From the NCBI RefSeq assembly GCF_000974685.2, contig NZ_AP018738.1, positions 2,046,001-2,110,000 on the forward strand: a DNA stretch of 64,000 nt, given 5' to 3'. Shown here piece after piece: positions 45,031-54,713 of the stretch. Under the pieces are notes generated by a model, which was not told the origin of the DNA, did no database searches, and worked only from the letters and a program-made list of their open reading frames with translations. Each line of letters begins with the position of its first letter. Position 1 is the stretch's first letter. Source of the stretch: Ferriphaselus amnicola (lineage in GTDB: Bacteria; Pseudomonadota; Gammaproteobacteria; Burkholderiales; Gallionellaceae). Both the position numbers and the translations under genes were made by a program.

Positions 45031-46143
45031 CTACAGAAACCCGTCCGCCGCCGCGTATGGCAGATCAAAGGCCTTGGCGACTGCACGGTAGCTGACCTGC
45101 CCGGCCACCACGTTCAGCCCTTGCCGCAGAGCGGGATTGTCGCGCAGTGCCTGTTGCCAGCCTTTGTCCGCCAGTTGCAGCAGATACGGGAAGGTGGCGT
45201 TGGTCAGCGCCAGCGTGGAGGTGCGCGGTACGCCGCCGGGCATGTTGGCGACGGCGTAGTGAACGATGCCGTCCACTAGATAGGTCGGCTCTTGGTGGGT
45301 AGTTGGGTGGGTGGTCTCAAAGCAGCCGCCTTGATCGACAGCGACATCGACGATGACCGAGCCGGGGCGTAGCAATTTCAAGTCTTCGCGGCGGATGAGT
45401 TTGGGCGCAGCGGCACCGGGGATGAGTACGCCGCCGATGACCAGATCGGCGCTGGCGAGTTGTTCCAACAGGTTGTGGCGATTGGAATACAGCGTCTGCA
45501 CGTTGGCGGGCAAGGTGTCGGCGAGGTGGCGCAGGCGTTCCAGCGAGAGGTCGAGCAGGGTGACGCGTGCGCCCAGTCCGGCGGCCATGCGCGCGGCGTT
45601 GCTGCCGACCACGCCGCCGCCGATCACCAGCACATGTGCAGCGGCGACACCGGGTACGCCGCCCAGCAACACACCGCTGCCGCCGTGGTGTTTCTCCAGA
45701 TATTTCGCGCCTTCGTGCACCGCCATGCGGCCCGCCACCTCGGACATCGGCGTGAGCAGCGGCAATTCGCCAGAAGGCAAGGCCACGGTCTCGTAGGCAA
45801 TGCAGGTCGCGCCGGAGGCCAAGTGCGCTTCGGTCAATTCGCGGTCGGCGGCGAAGTGGAAGTAGGTGAAGATGACCTGCCCGGCGCGGATGCGTGGCCA
45901 TTCGGCGCGTATCGGCTCTTTGACTTTAACGATCAGTTGCGCCGCCGCCCACGTGGCATCGGCATCCGGCGCGATCTGCGCACCAGTCGCCCGATAGTGA
46001 TCGTCGCTGAAACCGCTACCCAGCCCCGCGCCCTGCTCCACCCACACAGAATGCCCAGCCGCCACCAGCGCAGCCACACCCGCAGGCACCAAGGCCACGC
46101 GATGTTCATTCGCTTTGATCTCTTTGGGAACGCCAATATGCAC
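45031..46143 (-). CDS. ald: Alanine dehydrogenase
   Basis: NAD-dependent interconversion of alanine with pyruvate and ammonia. 370 residues, matching the family (about 371). The start is a GTG at 46141-46143 giving [18 protein letters not shown], preceded by an AAGGTGA Shine-Dalgarno; longer in-frame extensions run into non-coding repeats. NAD motif [19 protein letters not shown]; catalytic His/Lys regions [13 protein letters not shown] and [14 protein letters not shown]-terminal [20 protein letters not shown]. Convergent with the small gene at 44802. Confidence 0.94.
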   Translation of the reverse strand: MHIGVPKEIKANEHRVALVPAGVAALVAAGHSVWVEQGAGLGSGFSDDHYRATGAQIAPDADATWAAAQLIVKVKEPIRAEWPRIRAGQVIFTYFHFAADRELTEAHLASGATCIAYETVALPSGELPLLTPMSEVAGRMAVHEGAKYLEKHHGGSGVLLGGVPGVAAAHVLVIGGGVVGSNAARMAAGLGARVTLLDLSLERLRHLADTLPANVQTLYSNRHNLLEQLASADLVIGGVLIPGAAAPKLIRREDLKLLRPGSVIVDVAVDQGGCFETTHPTTHQEPTYLVDGIVHYAVANMPGGVPRTSTLALTNATFPYLLQLADKGWQQALRDNPALRQGLNVVAGQVSYRAVAKAFDLPYAAADGFL

Positions 46144-46218
46144 TTGAATCACCTTTCCGTAACTGCCATCAATAAGCGTCATCGTACCCCAAGGATGCAC
46201 GCTGCTGGGCACACTTGT

Positions 46219-46392
46219 GGGCACCTCGAAAAACCGTAGCGAGCGGCTTGAGTGCAAAGCGCACGGAGCGGAGCGATTGAGTGAGCACCGCGCAACGCCG
46301 CGAGCGAAAGGGTGGCGGCAACGCCGCCGGGCACCCGCCGACCTGCCCCTAGCGGGTAAATCAAGTCGCGCAGTAGGTTTTCCGAGGTGACC
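46219..46392. mobile_element. MITE-like element between ald and cysK
   Basis: The ald-cysK gap (46144-46496) contains a 174 bp block bounded by 17 bp inverted ends: GGGCACCTCGAAAAACC on the left and the complement GGTCACCTCGGAAAACC on the right, 15 of 17 identical. The interior is GC-rich with short direct and inverted motifs (GCGAGCGG, GGAGCGGAGCG) and has no gene. No target duplication is evident, so mobility is a suggestion. Confidence 0.45.
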
Positions 46393-46496
46393 TTGCTTCA
46401 TAACCGGCAGCGATATGATCAGCATCATAAGTTCGCCACAGCACACACGCGCTGCGCTATAGTTTTGCCCACTTTGAATCGCTAAGGATGGACACC

Positions 46497-47429
46497 ATGA
46501 AGATCGCCAAGAATGTCGCCGAACTGGTTGGCAACACGCCGCTGGTTCAACTCAACCGTATCGGTCAGGACGCTCACGCCCGCATCCTGCTCAAGCTCGA
46601 ATTCTTCAATCCGGCGCACAGCGTGAAGGATCGCATCGCGGTCGCCATGCTGGACGCAGCGGAGCAGGCGGGCAAGATCGGGCCGGACACAGTGATCCTA
46701 GAACCGACCTCCGGCAACACCGGCATCGGTTTGGCGATGGTGTGCGCCGCGCGCGGTTACAAATGCGCTTTCGTGATGCCCGAGACCATGAGCCGCGAGC
46801 GCCGTTTGCTGCTCAAAGCCTATGGCGCGGAACTGATCCTGACGCCGGGGCCGGAAGGCATGCCGGGCGCAGTGAAGCGCGCTGAAGACATGGCCGCCGC
46901 CGATCCCAAATACTTCATCCCGCAGCAATTCGCCAACCCAGCCAATCCCGCCATCCACCGCGTCACCACGGCGGAGGAGATTTGGAACGACACCGACGGT
47001 GCAGTGGACATCTTCGTCTCCGGCGTGGGCACCGGCGGCACCATCACCGGCGTGGGCGAAGTGCTGAAAGCTAGGAAGCCCGGCGTGCAGATCATCGCCG
47101 TCGAGCCAGATGCCTCGCCCGTCCTCTCCGGCGGCCAACGCGGCCCGCACCCGATCCAAGGTATCGGTGCTGGATTCGTACCGGACATTTTGAACACGCA
47201 AATCTATGACGAAGTCGTGCGCGTCAAGAACGAAGACGCCTTCACCACCGCCCGCAAACTGGCACGCGAAGAGGGCCTACTGGTCGGCATCTCCTCCGGC
47301 GCAGCCGTCTGGGCGGCGCTGAAGGTCGCCTACCGGTCAGAGAACGCAGGCAAAACCATCGTGGTCATCATCCCATCGTTCGGGGAAAGGTATCTTTCCA
47401 CACCGCTGTTTGCGGATTTGTTGGATTAA
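46497..47429 (+). CDS. cysK: Cysteine synthase A (O-acetylserine sulfhydrylase)
   Basis: PLP enzyme that makes cysteine from O-acetylserine and sulfide. 310 residues. The start [20 protein letters not shown] is preferred over the ATG at 46488 because AAGGA at 46485-46489 is spaced correctly only for 46497. PLP Lys in [14 protein letters not shown]; substrate loop [13 protein letters not shown]; phosphate site [46 protein letters not shown] favours CysK over CysM. A TATAGT at 46458-46463 is a possible -10. It completes the sulfur-assimilation content of this region. Confidence 0.94.
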   Translation: MKIAKNVAELVGNTPLVQLNRIGQDAHARILLKLEFFNPAHSVKDRIAVAMLDAAEQAGKIGPDTVILEPTSGNTGIGLAMVCAARGYKCAFVMPETMSRERRLLLKAYGAELILTPGPEGMPGAVKRAEDMAAADPKYFIPQQFANPANPAIHRVTTAEEIWNDTDGAVDIFVSGVGTGGTITGVGEVLKARKPGVQIIAVEPDASPVLSGGQRGPHPIQGIGAGFVPDILNTQIYDEVVRVKNEDAFTTARKLAREEGLLVGISSGAAVWAALKVAYRSENAGKTIVVIIPSFGERYLSTPLFADLLD

Positions 47430-47430
47430 T

Positions 47431-47450
47431 GGACTCCGAGTTTGGAGTCC
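47431..47450. repeat. Inverted repeat after cysK
   Basis: GGACTCC, GAGTTT, GGAGTCC directly after the cysK stop; perfect 7 bp stem. No T-tract follows, so it is at best a weak terminator. Confidence 0.45.
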
Positions 47451-47477
47451 AATTCTAGTTAGACGATACAACAAACG

Positions 47478-47798
47478 ATGCGCTACGCCACCTTCAGCGC
47501 TGGCCCATGGCTCAAGCCAAGCTTCATCGCCACTTGCCTGTCGCACATTTTGCCACGAGCCAATCCCGACTTTCAGTCGGCATACGAAAATGTGCAGCGT
47601 GAGCTTGCTTTCAATGCCTCGGGCAAGACGGTTGCAGCCGCACCTCTTGGTAAAAACTGCGGCATATTCACCGATCTCGGCTCTGCTCCAAAGGAGTTGG
47701 GCGCTGAGATAGCTTCCTCAAGCTTTGAACAGAGGTGGCAAGAATTCGAGTGCAATTGGCTGGCAGCCCAAGGACAGCAAGCAAGTAGGGCGCAATAA
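47478..47798 (+). CDS. Orphan small protein ending in a REP-like module
   Basis: A 106-residue protein of unknown family. An N-terminal hydrophobic stretch (SAGPWLKPSFIATCLSHIL) is followed by a polar helical region (DFQSAYENVQRELAFNASGK) and a tail rich in Gln/Ala. No Shine-Dalgarno is obvious. The last codons and TAA (Arg-Ala-Gln-stop) lie in the palindrome at 47785-47815, exactly as for the orphan gene at 20404. A degenerate fragment is possible; a strong terminator follows at 47824. Confidence 0.5.
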   Translation: MRYATFSAGPWLKPSFIATCLSHILPRANPDFQSAYENVQRELAFNASGKTVAAAPLGKNCGIFTDLGSAPKELGAEIASSSFEQRWQEFECNWLAAQGQQASRAQ

Positions 47799-47815
47799 CC
47801 AACGGGCATTGCGCC
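47785..47815 (+). repeat. REP-like palindromic module, copy 2
   Basis: GTAG followed by GGCGCAAT, an 11 nt loop and ATTGCGCC (arms 47789-47796 and 47808-47815). Inverted relative to the copy at 20387-20417; similarity extends through GCATGGTTAAAA to about 47828. A terminator begins immediately after it. Confidence 0.7.
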
Positions 47816-47823
47816 GCATGGTT

Positions 47824-47852
47824 AAAACCGCCGGTGATTACCCGGCGGTTTT
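47824..47852. terminator. Bidirectional intrinsic terminator
   Basis: AAAACCGCCGG, loop TGATTAC, CCGGCGGTTTT: a perfect 11 bp stem with T-tracts on both strands. It serves the orphan gene on the plus strand and kup, which ends at 47921, on the minus strand. Confidence 0.92.
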
Positions 47853-47920
47853 CGTTGAATCTAGCCACGCCTAAACTGAACACCGCAACCCCCAACTCAA
47901 GACAACAAGTCGCCCCTTGC

Positions 47921-49786
47921 TTACAACATCACCTGCGTCCCCAGTTCAACCACTTGGTTTGCGGGCAGACGGTAATACGCAGCGGCACCTTCGGACTGGC
48001 GGGTCAGCCAGGAGAATAGGTTGCAGCGCCAGCGCGGCAGTGCGCCGGGGCCATCCACGATCACGGAGCGTGCGACAAAATAGGAGGTGCTCATCGCTTC
48101 GATCTCAAGACCGAATTTTGGCGCAAGCCGCAACGCCTCGGGAATGTCCGGCTCTTCGCGGAAGCCGAAACGCACATCCACACGATAGACCCCCGGGGTC
48201 AGTTCCTTGATGTCCAACCGTTGATCGGCGGCGATGTATGGAACCTCTTCGTTCAACACGTGCAAGAAGACCACGCGCTCATGCAGCACCTTGTAGTGCT
48301 TGAGGGTGTGGAATAAAGCGCTGGGCACGAGCGAGGTATCCGAGGTGAGATAGACCGCCGTGCCCGCCACGCGCGGCACATCCGGCAGCGCACTGGAGAC
48401 GAAACTTCCTACCGGAATATCCAGTTTGCGGCGCTGGTCGGACACCAGCAAGCTTCCTCGTTTCCACGTTGTCAGTAGTAGGAAGATGATCGCCCCCAGC
48501 ACCAGCGGGAACCAGCCGCCGCTGGCGATCTTGGTCAGGTTCGAGCCGAAGAATCCCAGTTCCAGCGAGCCGAACAGGGCAAAGCTCAACAACAGCAAAG
48601 TGCGATGGCGCCCAGTGCCTGCCAGCACTACGAATCCTGCGAGAACGGTGGTGATGATCATCGTTCCCGACACAGCGATGCCATAAGCCGCTGCCAAGGC
48701 ACCCGATGAGCGGAACTGCAACACCAGCACGATGACGGCGACCAGCATCAGCCAGTTCACCGTGGGAATATATATCTGGCCGCGCTCCTTGTCGGACGTA
48801 TGCAGCACGCGCACGCGCGGCAGATAGCCCAAGCGCGAGGCTTGCAGCGTCATCGAATACGCGCCGGAGATGGTGGCTTGTGAGGCGATCACGGTCGCCG
48901 CCGTCGCCAAGGCCACCAAGGGCAGCATGAACCAGTCCGGCGACAGCAGGTAGAAGGGATTTTGCACCGCACTGGCATCGCGCAACACCAGTGCGCCTTG
49001 GCCGAAATAGTTGATGATGAGGCACGGAAACACCAGCGTGTACCAAGCTACCCGCACGGCCTTGGCGCCAAAGTGCCCCATGTCGGCATACAGCGCTTCA
49101 CCGCCGGTCAGCGCAAGGAACACGGCGGACAACAACAGGAAAGTCACGCCGGTGTGATGAACCGCAAAATCGATGGCATACAGTGGGCTGAGCGCTTTTA
49201 GCACGACAGGATTCTGCGCGATGCTCATCACACCCAATACGCCAAGCGTGATGAACCAGGCCAGCGTCACCAGTCCGAACAGTCCGCCGATCTTGCCGGT
49301 GCCTTGCTTCTGGATCAGGAACAATCCGATCAGCACGCCGACCGTAATCGGCAATATCCAATGTTCAAACTGGGGCGTAGCGATACTCAGCCCTTCCACC
49401 GCTGACAGCACCGAGATGGCGGGGGTGATGATGGCATCGCCATAGAACAGCGCGGCGGCGAAAACGCCCCAGCCGACGATCTGCTGGGCGATGCGCGGTG
49501 TTTTGACACTCAAGCGATGCGCCAAGGCGGTCAGTGCAAGTACGCCACCTTCGCCCTGATTGTCGAAGCGCAGTACCAACCAGACATATTTGACCGAGAT
49601 GATGAGCATCATGCACCAGAACAACACCGACAGACTGGCGAGGACATTGGCCTCATCCAGTGGCAGCGGGTTCGCTCCGGCGAAGGCCTCTTTGAAAGCG
49701 TACAAGGGACTGGTGCCGATGTCGCCATAGACCACCCCGAGCGCGGCAATGGTCAATGTGGTTAGACTGGATTTAGCTGCTTGCAT
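47921..49786 (-). CDS. kup: Low-affinity potassium transporter Kup
   Basis: KUP-type K+/H+ symporter in the inner membrane. 621 residues with about twelve segments and a soluble C-terminal domain (about 450-621). The N-terminal VVYGDIGTSPLYAFKEAF holds the conserved GDIGTSPLY motif with the proton-coupled Asp; GEGGVLALTALAHRL and GDAIITPAISVLSAVEGL follow. It starts 14 bp after kdpE and is probably transcribed with the kdpD-like and kdpE genes. Confidence 0.95.
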   Translation of the reverse strand: MQAAKSSLTTLTIAALGVVYGDIGTSPLYAFKEAFAGANPLPLDEANVLASLSVLFWCMMLIISVKYVWLVLRFDNQGEGGVLALTALAHRLSVKTPRIAQQIVGWGVFAAALFYGDAIITPAISVLSAVEGLSIATPQFEHWILPITVGVLIGLFLIQKQGTGKIGGLFGLVTLAWFITLGVLGVMSIAQNPVVLKALSPLYAIDFAVHHTGVTFLLLSAVFLALTGGEALYADMGHFGAKAVRVAWYTLVFPCLIINYFGQGALVLRDASAVQNPFYLLSPDWFMLPLVALATAATVIASQATISGAYSMTLQASRLGYLPRVRVLHTSDKERGQIYIPTVNWLMLVAVIVLVLQFRSSGALAAAYGIAVSGTMIITTVLAGFVVLAGTGRHRTLLLLSFALFGSLELGFFGSNLTKIASGGWFPLVLGAIIFLLLTTWKRGSLLVSDQRRKLDIPVGSFVSSALPDVPRVAGTAVYLTSDTSLVPSALFHTLKHYKVLHERVVFLHVLNEEVPYIAADQRLDIKELTPGVYRVDVRFGFREEPDIPEALRLAPKFGLEIEAMSTSYFVARSVIVDGPGALPRWRCNLFSWLTRQSEGAAAYYRLPANQVVELGTQVML

Positions 49787-49800
49787 GTGAACTCCTGCGA

Positions 49801-50481
49801 TTAGAACTGAAAGCGATAACCGATGCCGATCTCGGTCTGGAAGTGGGCGGGCTGGGTCGGGTCATCTTCGAGTTTCTGCCGCAGATGTGCGACGTAGATA
49901 CGCAAGTAATGCGTACTCTCGATGTGCGTCGCTCCCCATACCTCGCGCAGCAATTGGCGATGCGTCAACACCCGGCCGGAATTGGCCAGCAGCACCGAGA
50001 GCAATTTGAATTCAATCGCCGTCAAGCGGACTGGCTGCCCATGTTTGGTAACACTGTGCCGCGCTAGATCGACCTCAACACTACCGAAGCGAGCCAGCGG
50101 CGATTCGAACACTTCACCCGAGCGACCTCGCCGTAACAAGGCGCGCACCCTAGCCAGCAACTCGCCGACGGAGAACGGCTTGGTCAGGTAGTCGTCAGCC
50201 CCCGCATCCAGTACGGCGATCTTGTCGCGCTCAGTCGAACGGGCGGACAGCACCAGCACCGGTATCTGCGACCAACTGCGCAGACGCTGCACAAAGTCCA
50301 CGCCATCGCCGTCTGGCAACCCGAGGTCGAGGATGACCAGTTGAGGTTTAAGCGTGACCACCTCCTCCAGTCCTAGTGCCATCGTTCCCGCTTCACGCAC
50401 CTCGCAGCCCTCGCCTTCGAGCGCTTGGCGGACGAAGCGGCGAATCTCGCGCTCGTCCTCAACCAGCAAGACCAGACTCAT
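49801..50481 (-). CDS. kdpE: KdpE-type response regulator
   Basis: A 226-residue OmpR/PhoB-family regulator. Receiver domain 1-115 with the phosphorylated Asp in LVILDLGLPDGDG, Thr/Ser in VLVLSARSTERDK and Lys in DYLTKPFSV. The winged-helix domain ends TQPAHFQTEIGIGYRFQF. Closest in character to KdpE, the potassium-limitation regulator. Its start overlaps the kinase stop (ATGA) and it is followed by kup; no kdpFABC genes are in the window. Confidence 0.9.
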   Translation of the reverse strand: MSLVLLVEDEREIRRFVRQALEGEGCEVREAGTMALGLEEVVTLKPQLVILDLGLPDGDGVDFVQRLRSWSQIPVLVLSARSTERDKIAVLDAGADDYLTKPFSVGELLARVRALLRRGRSGEVFESPLARFGSVEVDLARHSVTKHGQPVRLTAIEFKLLSVLLANSGRVLTHRQLLREVWGATHIESTHYLRIYVAHLRQKLEDDPTQPAHFQTEIGIGYRFQF

Positions 50482-51998
50482 GGCAACTCTCCAGCTTCCT
50501 GTTCGATCACGGGCGGCTCACCCAAGGGCAGAGTGAAGCGCACGCAGGCGCCGCCACTCTCGGGGTTGCTGGCAGAGATTTCCCCGCCATGCGCCTCGAT
50601 CACGGCACGGCAAATGGCCAGTCCCATCCCCACGCCAGCCACCGGACTTTCAGCGATGCCACGTTCGAATGGCTCGAACACCTTAAGCAATTTATCGGGA
50701 GGGAATCCGGTTCCAGCATTAGCGACCGTCACTTCAAGCTCGACGCCAACGACTCGCGCGCTCATCACGATGTCGGTATCCAGCGGTGCATACTTGGCGG
50801 CATTCTCTAGCAGATTGCAGAACACGCGTTCCAGTAACACCGCATCGAATTCGATCAAGGGCAGATCGGCAGCCAGATGAACCTTAACGGGGTGGCGCTG
50901 AAGTGCGACCCCCAGCAGTTTGATGCTGGCACCGATCACCTCTTCGATGGGCTGCCACTCCTTGCGCAACTGAACTTGCCCTGCATGCAGCCGCGCCATG
51001 TCGAGCAAGTTGTTGACGAGGTTGTTCAGCCGCAAAGATTGATCGCGGATGGCACACGCAGTTTCTTTGGCTGATTCGGGCAGTGCGTATTGAGGCAAAG
51101 TCAGTGTGTCAGCCAAACCGTAAAGCACCGTAAGCGGCGTGCGCACATCATGCGACAAGGCCGCCAGAATCGAGCTTCGCAGACGTTCAGTCAGCATCTG
51201 CATCCGATGCTGTTGGGCGACCTCGACAAAATGTAAGCGATCAAGCGCGGTCGCCATCAGGGAAGCAACTGCCTCCAGCAAGGGGCGCTGAAGTGCCAGC
51301 ACCTCGCGCTCGGCGCTCACCAAGATCACGCCGCGCGGACGCGTGACACCCGACAAGGGCAACACCAACTTGGTCGGCGACTCACTCCTCAGCTCCATCG
51401 CCTCATTGTTGGAAAATACCGACTTGGCCACCATCATTTCGGCCACATCCAAGGCGACAGGCTCGCCGCCGACAGTCAGTAGAACCTCATTGAGCGTAGG
51501 AACCAACACATGCAGCTCCATGCCGAGATGGCGGATGAAACGCTGAGCATCAAGCGAAGCTTGCTCGACGGTCAACGCGCCTGCCAACTGCTGCGCCAAT
51601 GCGTAGAGCGCACGTATCTGCTGTTCGCGTCGCTGAGCTTCGATGGCATTCTGCCGCAGACCCGCAGTCAGATGACTGATGATCAGGGCGACCATCAGCA
51701 TCACCGTGAAGGTGATCAGATACTGCGCGTCATTGACCGAGAAGGAGAACCGAGGGGGAACATAAAAGAAATCGAACAGCCCGATACTGACCAGCGAAGC
51801 GGTGATGGCGGGTTTGCGTCCTAGCCAGACCGCGATGATCGCCACAGTGAGCAAAAACAACATGACGATGTTGGCTAGATCGACCAGATCACGCAAGGGC
51901 TGAGTCACCAGCGTCATCAGCACACAGGCCACGATTGCCCATAGCTGATGCACCAGCCCAGATTCCTTGCTTACCGATGATGAGTGAAACGTATCCAT
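50478..51998 (-). CDS. KdpD-like sensor histidine kinase lacking the KdpD sensor domain
   Basis: A 506-residue kinase. The DUF4118 four-helix membrane block (about 18-115) is followed by a GAF-like region (about 130-265), HisKA with the phospho-acceptor in ALSHDVRTPLTVLYG, and HATPase_c with NLLENAAKYAP and GVGMGLAICRAVIEAHGGEI. Classical KdpD is about 890 residues and begins with a roughly 370-residue KdpD/Usp region with a Walker A motif; that whole part is absent. No upstream remnant is visible before 52110, so this looks like a short natural form. Confidence 0.9.
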   Translation of the reverse strand: MDTFHSSSVSKESGLVHQLWAIVACVLMTLVTQPLRDLVDLANIVMLFLLTVAIIAVWLGRKPAITASLVSIGLFDFFYVPPRFSFSVNDAQYLITFTVMLMVALIISHLTAGLRQNAIEAQRREQQIRALYALAQQLAGALTVEQASLDAQRFIRHLGMELHVLVPTLNEVLLTVGGEPVALDVAEMMVAKSVFSNNEAMELRSESPTKLVLPLSGVTRPRGVILVSAEREVLALQRPLLEAVASLMATALDRLHFVEVAQQHRMQMLTERLRSSILAALSHDVRTPLTVLYGLADTLTLPQYALPESAKETACAIRDQSLRLNNLVNNLLDMARLHAGQVQLRKEWQPIEEVIGASIKLLGVALQRHPVKVHLAADLPLIEFDAVLLERVFCNLLENAAKYAPLDTDIVMSARVVGVELEVTVANAGTGFPPDKLLKVFEPFERGIAESPVAGVGMGLAICRAVIEAHGGEISASNPESGGACVRFTLPLGEPPVIEQEAGELP

Positions 51999-52110
51999 TT
52001 TCCCGCCTGTCTCTAGGTGGCCGTCTCAGCACAGCCTGAGCAATCGGGAAAATTATTGCATCATGGATATAAAAATGGCGTAAATCTTGGGAGCCCCCTG
52101 ATACAGAGAC

Positions 52111-54681
52111 TCAACCTTCGGCGACGCGTTTGGCGATGTACTCCAGCGCTTCGTCCACTTGATCGATCAAGACTAGGCACAACTCACCGGCCTTGAGGTT
52201 CGCCAGTGCGGCATCGATGGCCTTGAATTCACCGCGTATCTCTTGGGTCTGCTTGGCGCGCTTAGCATTTGCCAAGCCATCCCTCAGCAACTTGAGCACC
52301 TCGCCGTCGGCGCGTCCGCGCTGGCATTGGTCTTCGTACAGCACCACTTCGTCGAACACGTCACCGAGAATCTCGGTCTGCTGGCGAATGTCCTCATCGC
52401 GGCGATCACCGGCACCACTGATGACGACGCAGCGGCGGGTGGCGGGCAGCTGCTCGATCGCACTGACCAGCGCGATGATCGCATCGGGATTGTGACCGTA
52501 ATCAGCGATCAGGGTGGCACCGCGATAATCGAACATATTGAAACGTCCGGGCGCAGTCGCGGCATCGTTGATGAACGTCGCGAGTCCGGCACGGACGACA
52601 TCGATATCCAGCCCCAGCCCCCAGGCCGCTGCAATCGCGCCCATCGCATTCTCGACTTGGAAGCCAAGGATGCCATTACGTGTCAGCGGGATGTTTACCA
52701 GTGGGTAACGCTGTTTGCGCCGCCCCTCCACCGCGACGATCTCACCCGCCTCGACATAGACCACACGCTGGCCGCGTGCGCGATGCGCTGTCAGTACCGG
52801 ATGATGCTTGTCATGAGCGAAGAAGATCACCTTGCCGGGGCAGGCCTCGGCCATCGTCACCACGTTAGGGTCGGCGGCATTAAGCACGGCGTAGCCATCC
52901 GTCGCGACATTCTCGACGATCACGCGTTTGACCACGGACAGCTCCTCCACGGTGCGGATGTAATTCAAACCCAAGTGATCGCCCAGACCGATGTTAGTCA
53001 CCACCGCCACGTTACAGCGATCGAACGCCAGGCCTTCGCGAAGGATGCCGCCACGCGCCGTTTCCAGCACAGCGGCATCCACATCGGGATGCGCCAGCAC
53101 ATTGCGGGCGCTCTTCGGGCCACTGCAATCGCCGGTGTCGATGCGCTTGCCTTCGATGTACACGCCATCAGAGTTAGTCATGCCGACGCGTTTGCCACTT
53201 TGTGTGAACAGGTGCGAGATCAGACGCACGGTCGTGGTTTTGCCATTGGTACCCGCCACCGCCACCACGGGGATGCGGCCATTCTCGCCTTCGGCGAACA
53301 TACCTCCGACAATGGCTTCGCCCACCGGACGTGCCTTGCCGAAGGAAGGCGCCAAGTGCATGCGCAGACCGGGGGCGGCGTTCACTTCGACCACGCCGCC
53401 ATTCTGATCTTCCAGCGGTTCGTGCAGACTTTCGCACACCACATCCACGCCGCAGATGTCCAGCCCGATCATCTTGGCTGCGGCCACGGCACGCGCCGCC
53501 ACTTCGGGATGCACGTCCTCGGTCACATCGGTGGCAGTGCCGCCGGTGGACAGGTTGGCGTTGTTGCGCAGCACCACGCGCGCGCCGCGCGGCGGCACGG
53601 ATTCGGCGTTGTAATTCTGCAAGGCCAGACGCGCCAGCGCGATGTCGTCGAAACGGATCTTGGTCAGCGTGGTGGCGTGACCGGTGCCGCGACGCGGGTC
53701 GCTGTTCACTTGATCCACCAGTTCGCGGATGGTGTGCTTGCCATCACCGATGACGTGCGGTGGGTCGCGGCGGGCGGCGGCGACCACGTAATCGTTCACC
53801 ACCAGCAGACGGAAATCGTGGCCGGGCATGAAGCGCTCGACCATCACTTCGTCGCTGATCTCCTCGGCGGCGGCATAGGCGATCTTGAGATGATCGTAGC
53901 TCTTCACGTTGACCGTCACGCCCTTGCCCTGATTGCCGTCCTGTGGCTTGACCACGACCGGCAACCCCAACTCCTGCGCTGTCGCCCAGGCATCTTCCAG
54001 ATCAGCCACTGGGCGGCCTTTCGGCACGGGAACGCCAGCGGCATCCAGCAGATCCTTGGTCAGCATCTTGTCCTGCGCGATGGCTTCGGCCACGGCGTTG
54101 GAGCGATCGGTCTCCGCCGCCAGAATGCGGCGTTGTTTGCTGCCCCAACCGAACTGCACCATGCTGCCCGTAGTCAAGCGGCGATAAGGTACTCCGCGTG
54201 CCACGGCGGCATATACGATGGCACCCGTGGAAGGGCCGAGGCGCAAGTCCTCGTCCAGATCGCGCAGCTTGAACAGCGCGTCGTCCAGATCGAACGTTGT
54301 ATCGTCCAGCGCTGCTTGGCAAAGTTGGCTAGCCAATTTGAACGCCAGCCGCCCCACCTCTTCCTCGGAATATTCGACCACCACCTGATAGACACCCGCT
54401 TCCGTGGTTTCCACCGTGCGACCGAATGTGACCGGACAACCGGCCTGCGCTTGCAGGTCGATGGCACACTGTTCCAACACGTGCGCCAGCGGGATAGGCA
54501 ACTTGCTGCCTCGACTCTTCAAGGCACTCAAACCTGGGAATCGCTCGCGCAGACGCGCCTCGAAGCCAGATATATCGGCGATCGAACGTTCAGATTCGGC
54601 GCAATTGATGATCGCCTCGATGGCCGTATGACGACCCCACAGATTGGGACCGCGCAGCGCGCGGATGCGTGAGACTTCCAT
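52111..54681 (-). CDS. cphA: Cyanophycin synthetase
   Basis: Makes the nitrogen/carbon reserve polymer multi-L-arginyl-poly-L-aspartate without a ribosome. 856 residues; start MEVSRIRALRGPNLWGRHTA. N-terminal domain about 1-160; ATP-grasp domain about 210-470 (VVVKPQDGNQGKGVTVNV, GVDVVCESL, VEVNAAPGLRMHLAP), which adds Asp; Mur-ligase-like domain from about 475 with an intact P-loop VAGTNGKTTTVRLISHLF and DYGHNPDAI, which adds Arg. Second of two adjacent cphA genes on the minus strand, 32 bp after the paralogue. Confidence 0.96.
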   Translation of the reverse strand: MEVSRIRALRGPNLWGRHTAIEAIINCAESERSIADISGFEARLRERFPGLSALKSRGSKLPIPLAHVLEQCAIDLQAQAGCPVTFGRTVETTEAGVYQVVVEYSEEEVGRLAFKLASQLCQAALDDTTFDLDDALFKLRDLDEDLRLGPSTGAIVYAAVARGVPYRRLTTGSMVQFGWGSKQRRILAAETDRSNAVAEAIAQDKMLTKDLLDAAGVPVPKGRPVADLEDAWATAQELGLPVVVKPQDGNQGKGVTVNVKSYDHLKIAYAAAEEISDEVMVERFMPGHDFRLLVVNDYVVAAARRDPPHVIGDGKHTIRELVDQVNSDPRRGTGHATTLTKIRFDDIALARLALQNYNAESVPPRGARVVLRNNANLSTGGTATDVTEDVHPEVAARAVAAAKMIGLDICGVDVVCESLHEPLEDQNGGVVEVNAAPGLRMHLAPSFGKARPVGEAIVGGMFAEGENGRIPVVAVAGTNGKTTTVRLISHLFTQSGKRVGMTNSDGVYIEGKRIDTGDCSGPKSARNVLAHPDVDAAVLETARGGILREGLAFDRCNVAVVTNIGLGDHLGLNYIRTVEELSVVKRVIVENVATDGYAVLNAADPNVVTMAEACPGKVIFFAHDKHHPVLTAHRARGQRVVYVEAGEIVAVEGRRKQRYPLVNIPLTRNGILGFQVENAMGAIAAAWGLGLDIDVVRAGLATFINDAATAPGRFNMFDYRGATLIADYGHNPDAIIALVSAIEQLPATRRCVVISGAGDRRDEDIRQQTEILGDVFDEVVLYEDQCQRGRADGEVLKLLRDGLANAKRAKQTQEIRGEFKAIDAALANLKAGELCLVLIDQVDEALEYIAKRVAEG

Positions 54682-54713
54682 AGATTTTCCTATTTTCTCT
54701 GTGATTGGGTGGC

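Noticed and set aside
46144-46446. A 101-residue N-terminal extension of alanine dehydrogenase
   Set aside because: The extension is encoded by the intergenic repeat block and has no family counterpart; the GTG at 46143 has a Shine-Dalgarno and gives the normal length.
52243-54672. An 809-codon open frame on the plus strand
   Set aside because: Antisense to cphA, whose ATP-grasp and Mur-ligase motifs are intact. Composition (His/Arg/Ala-rich) is typical of a shadow frame.
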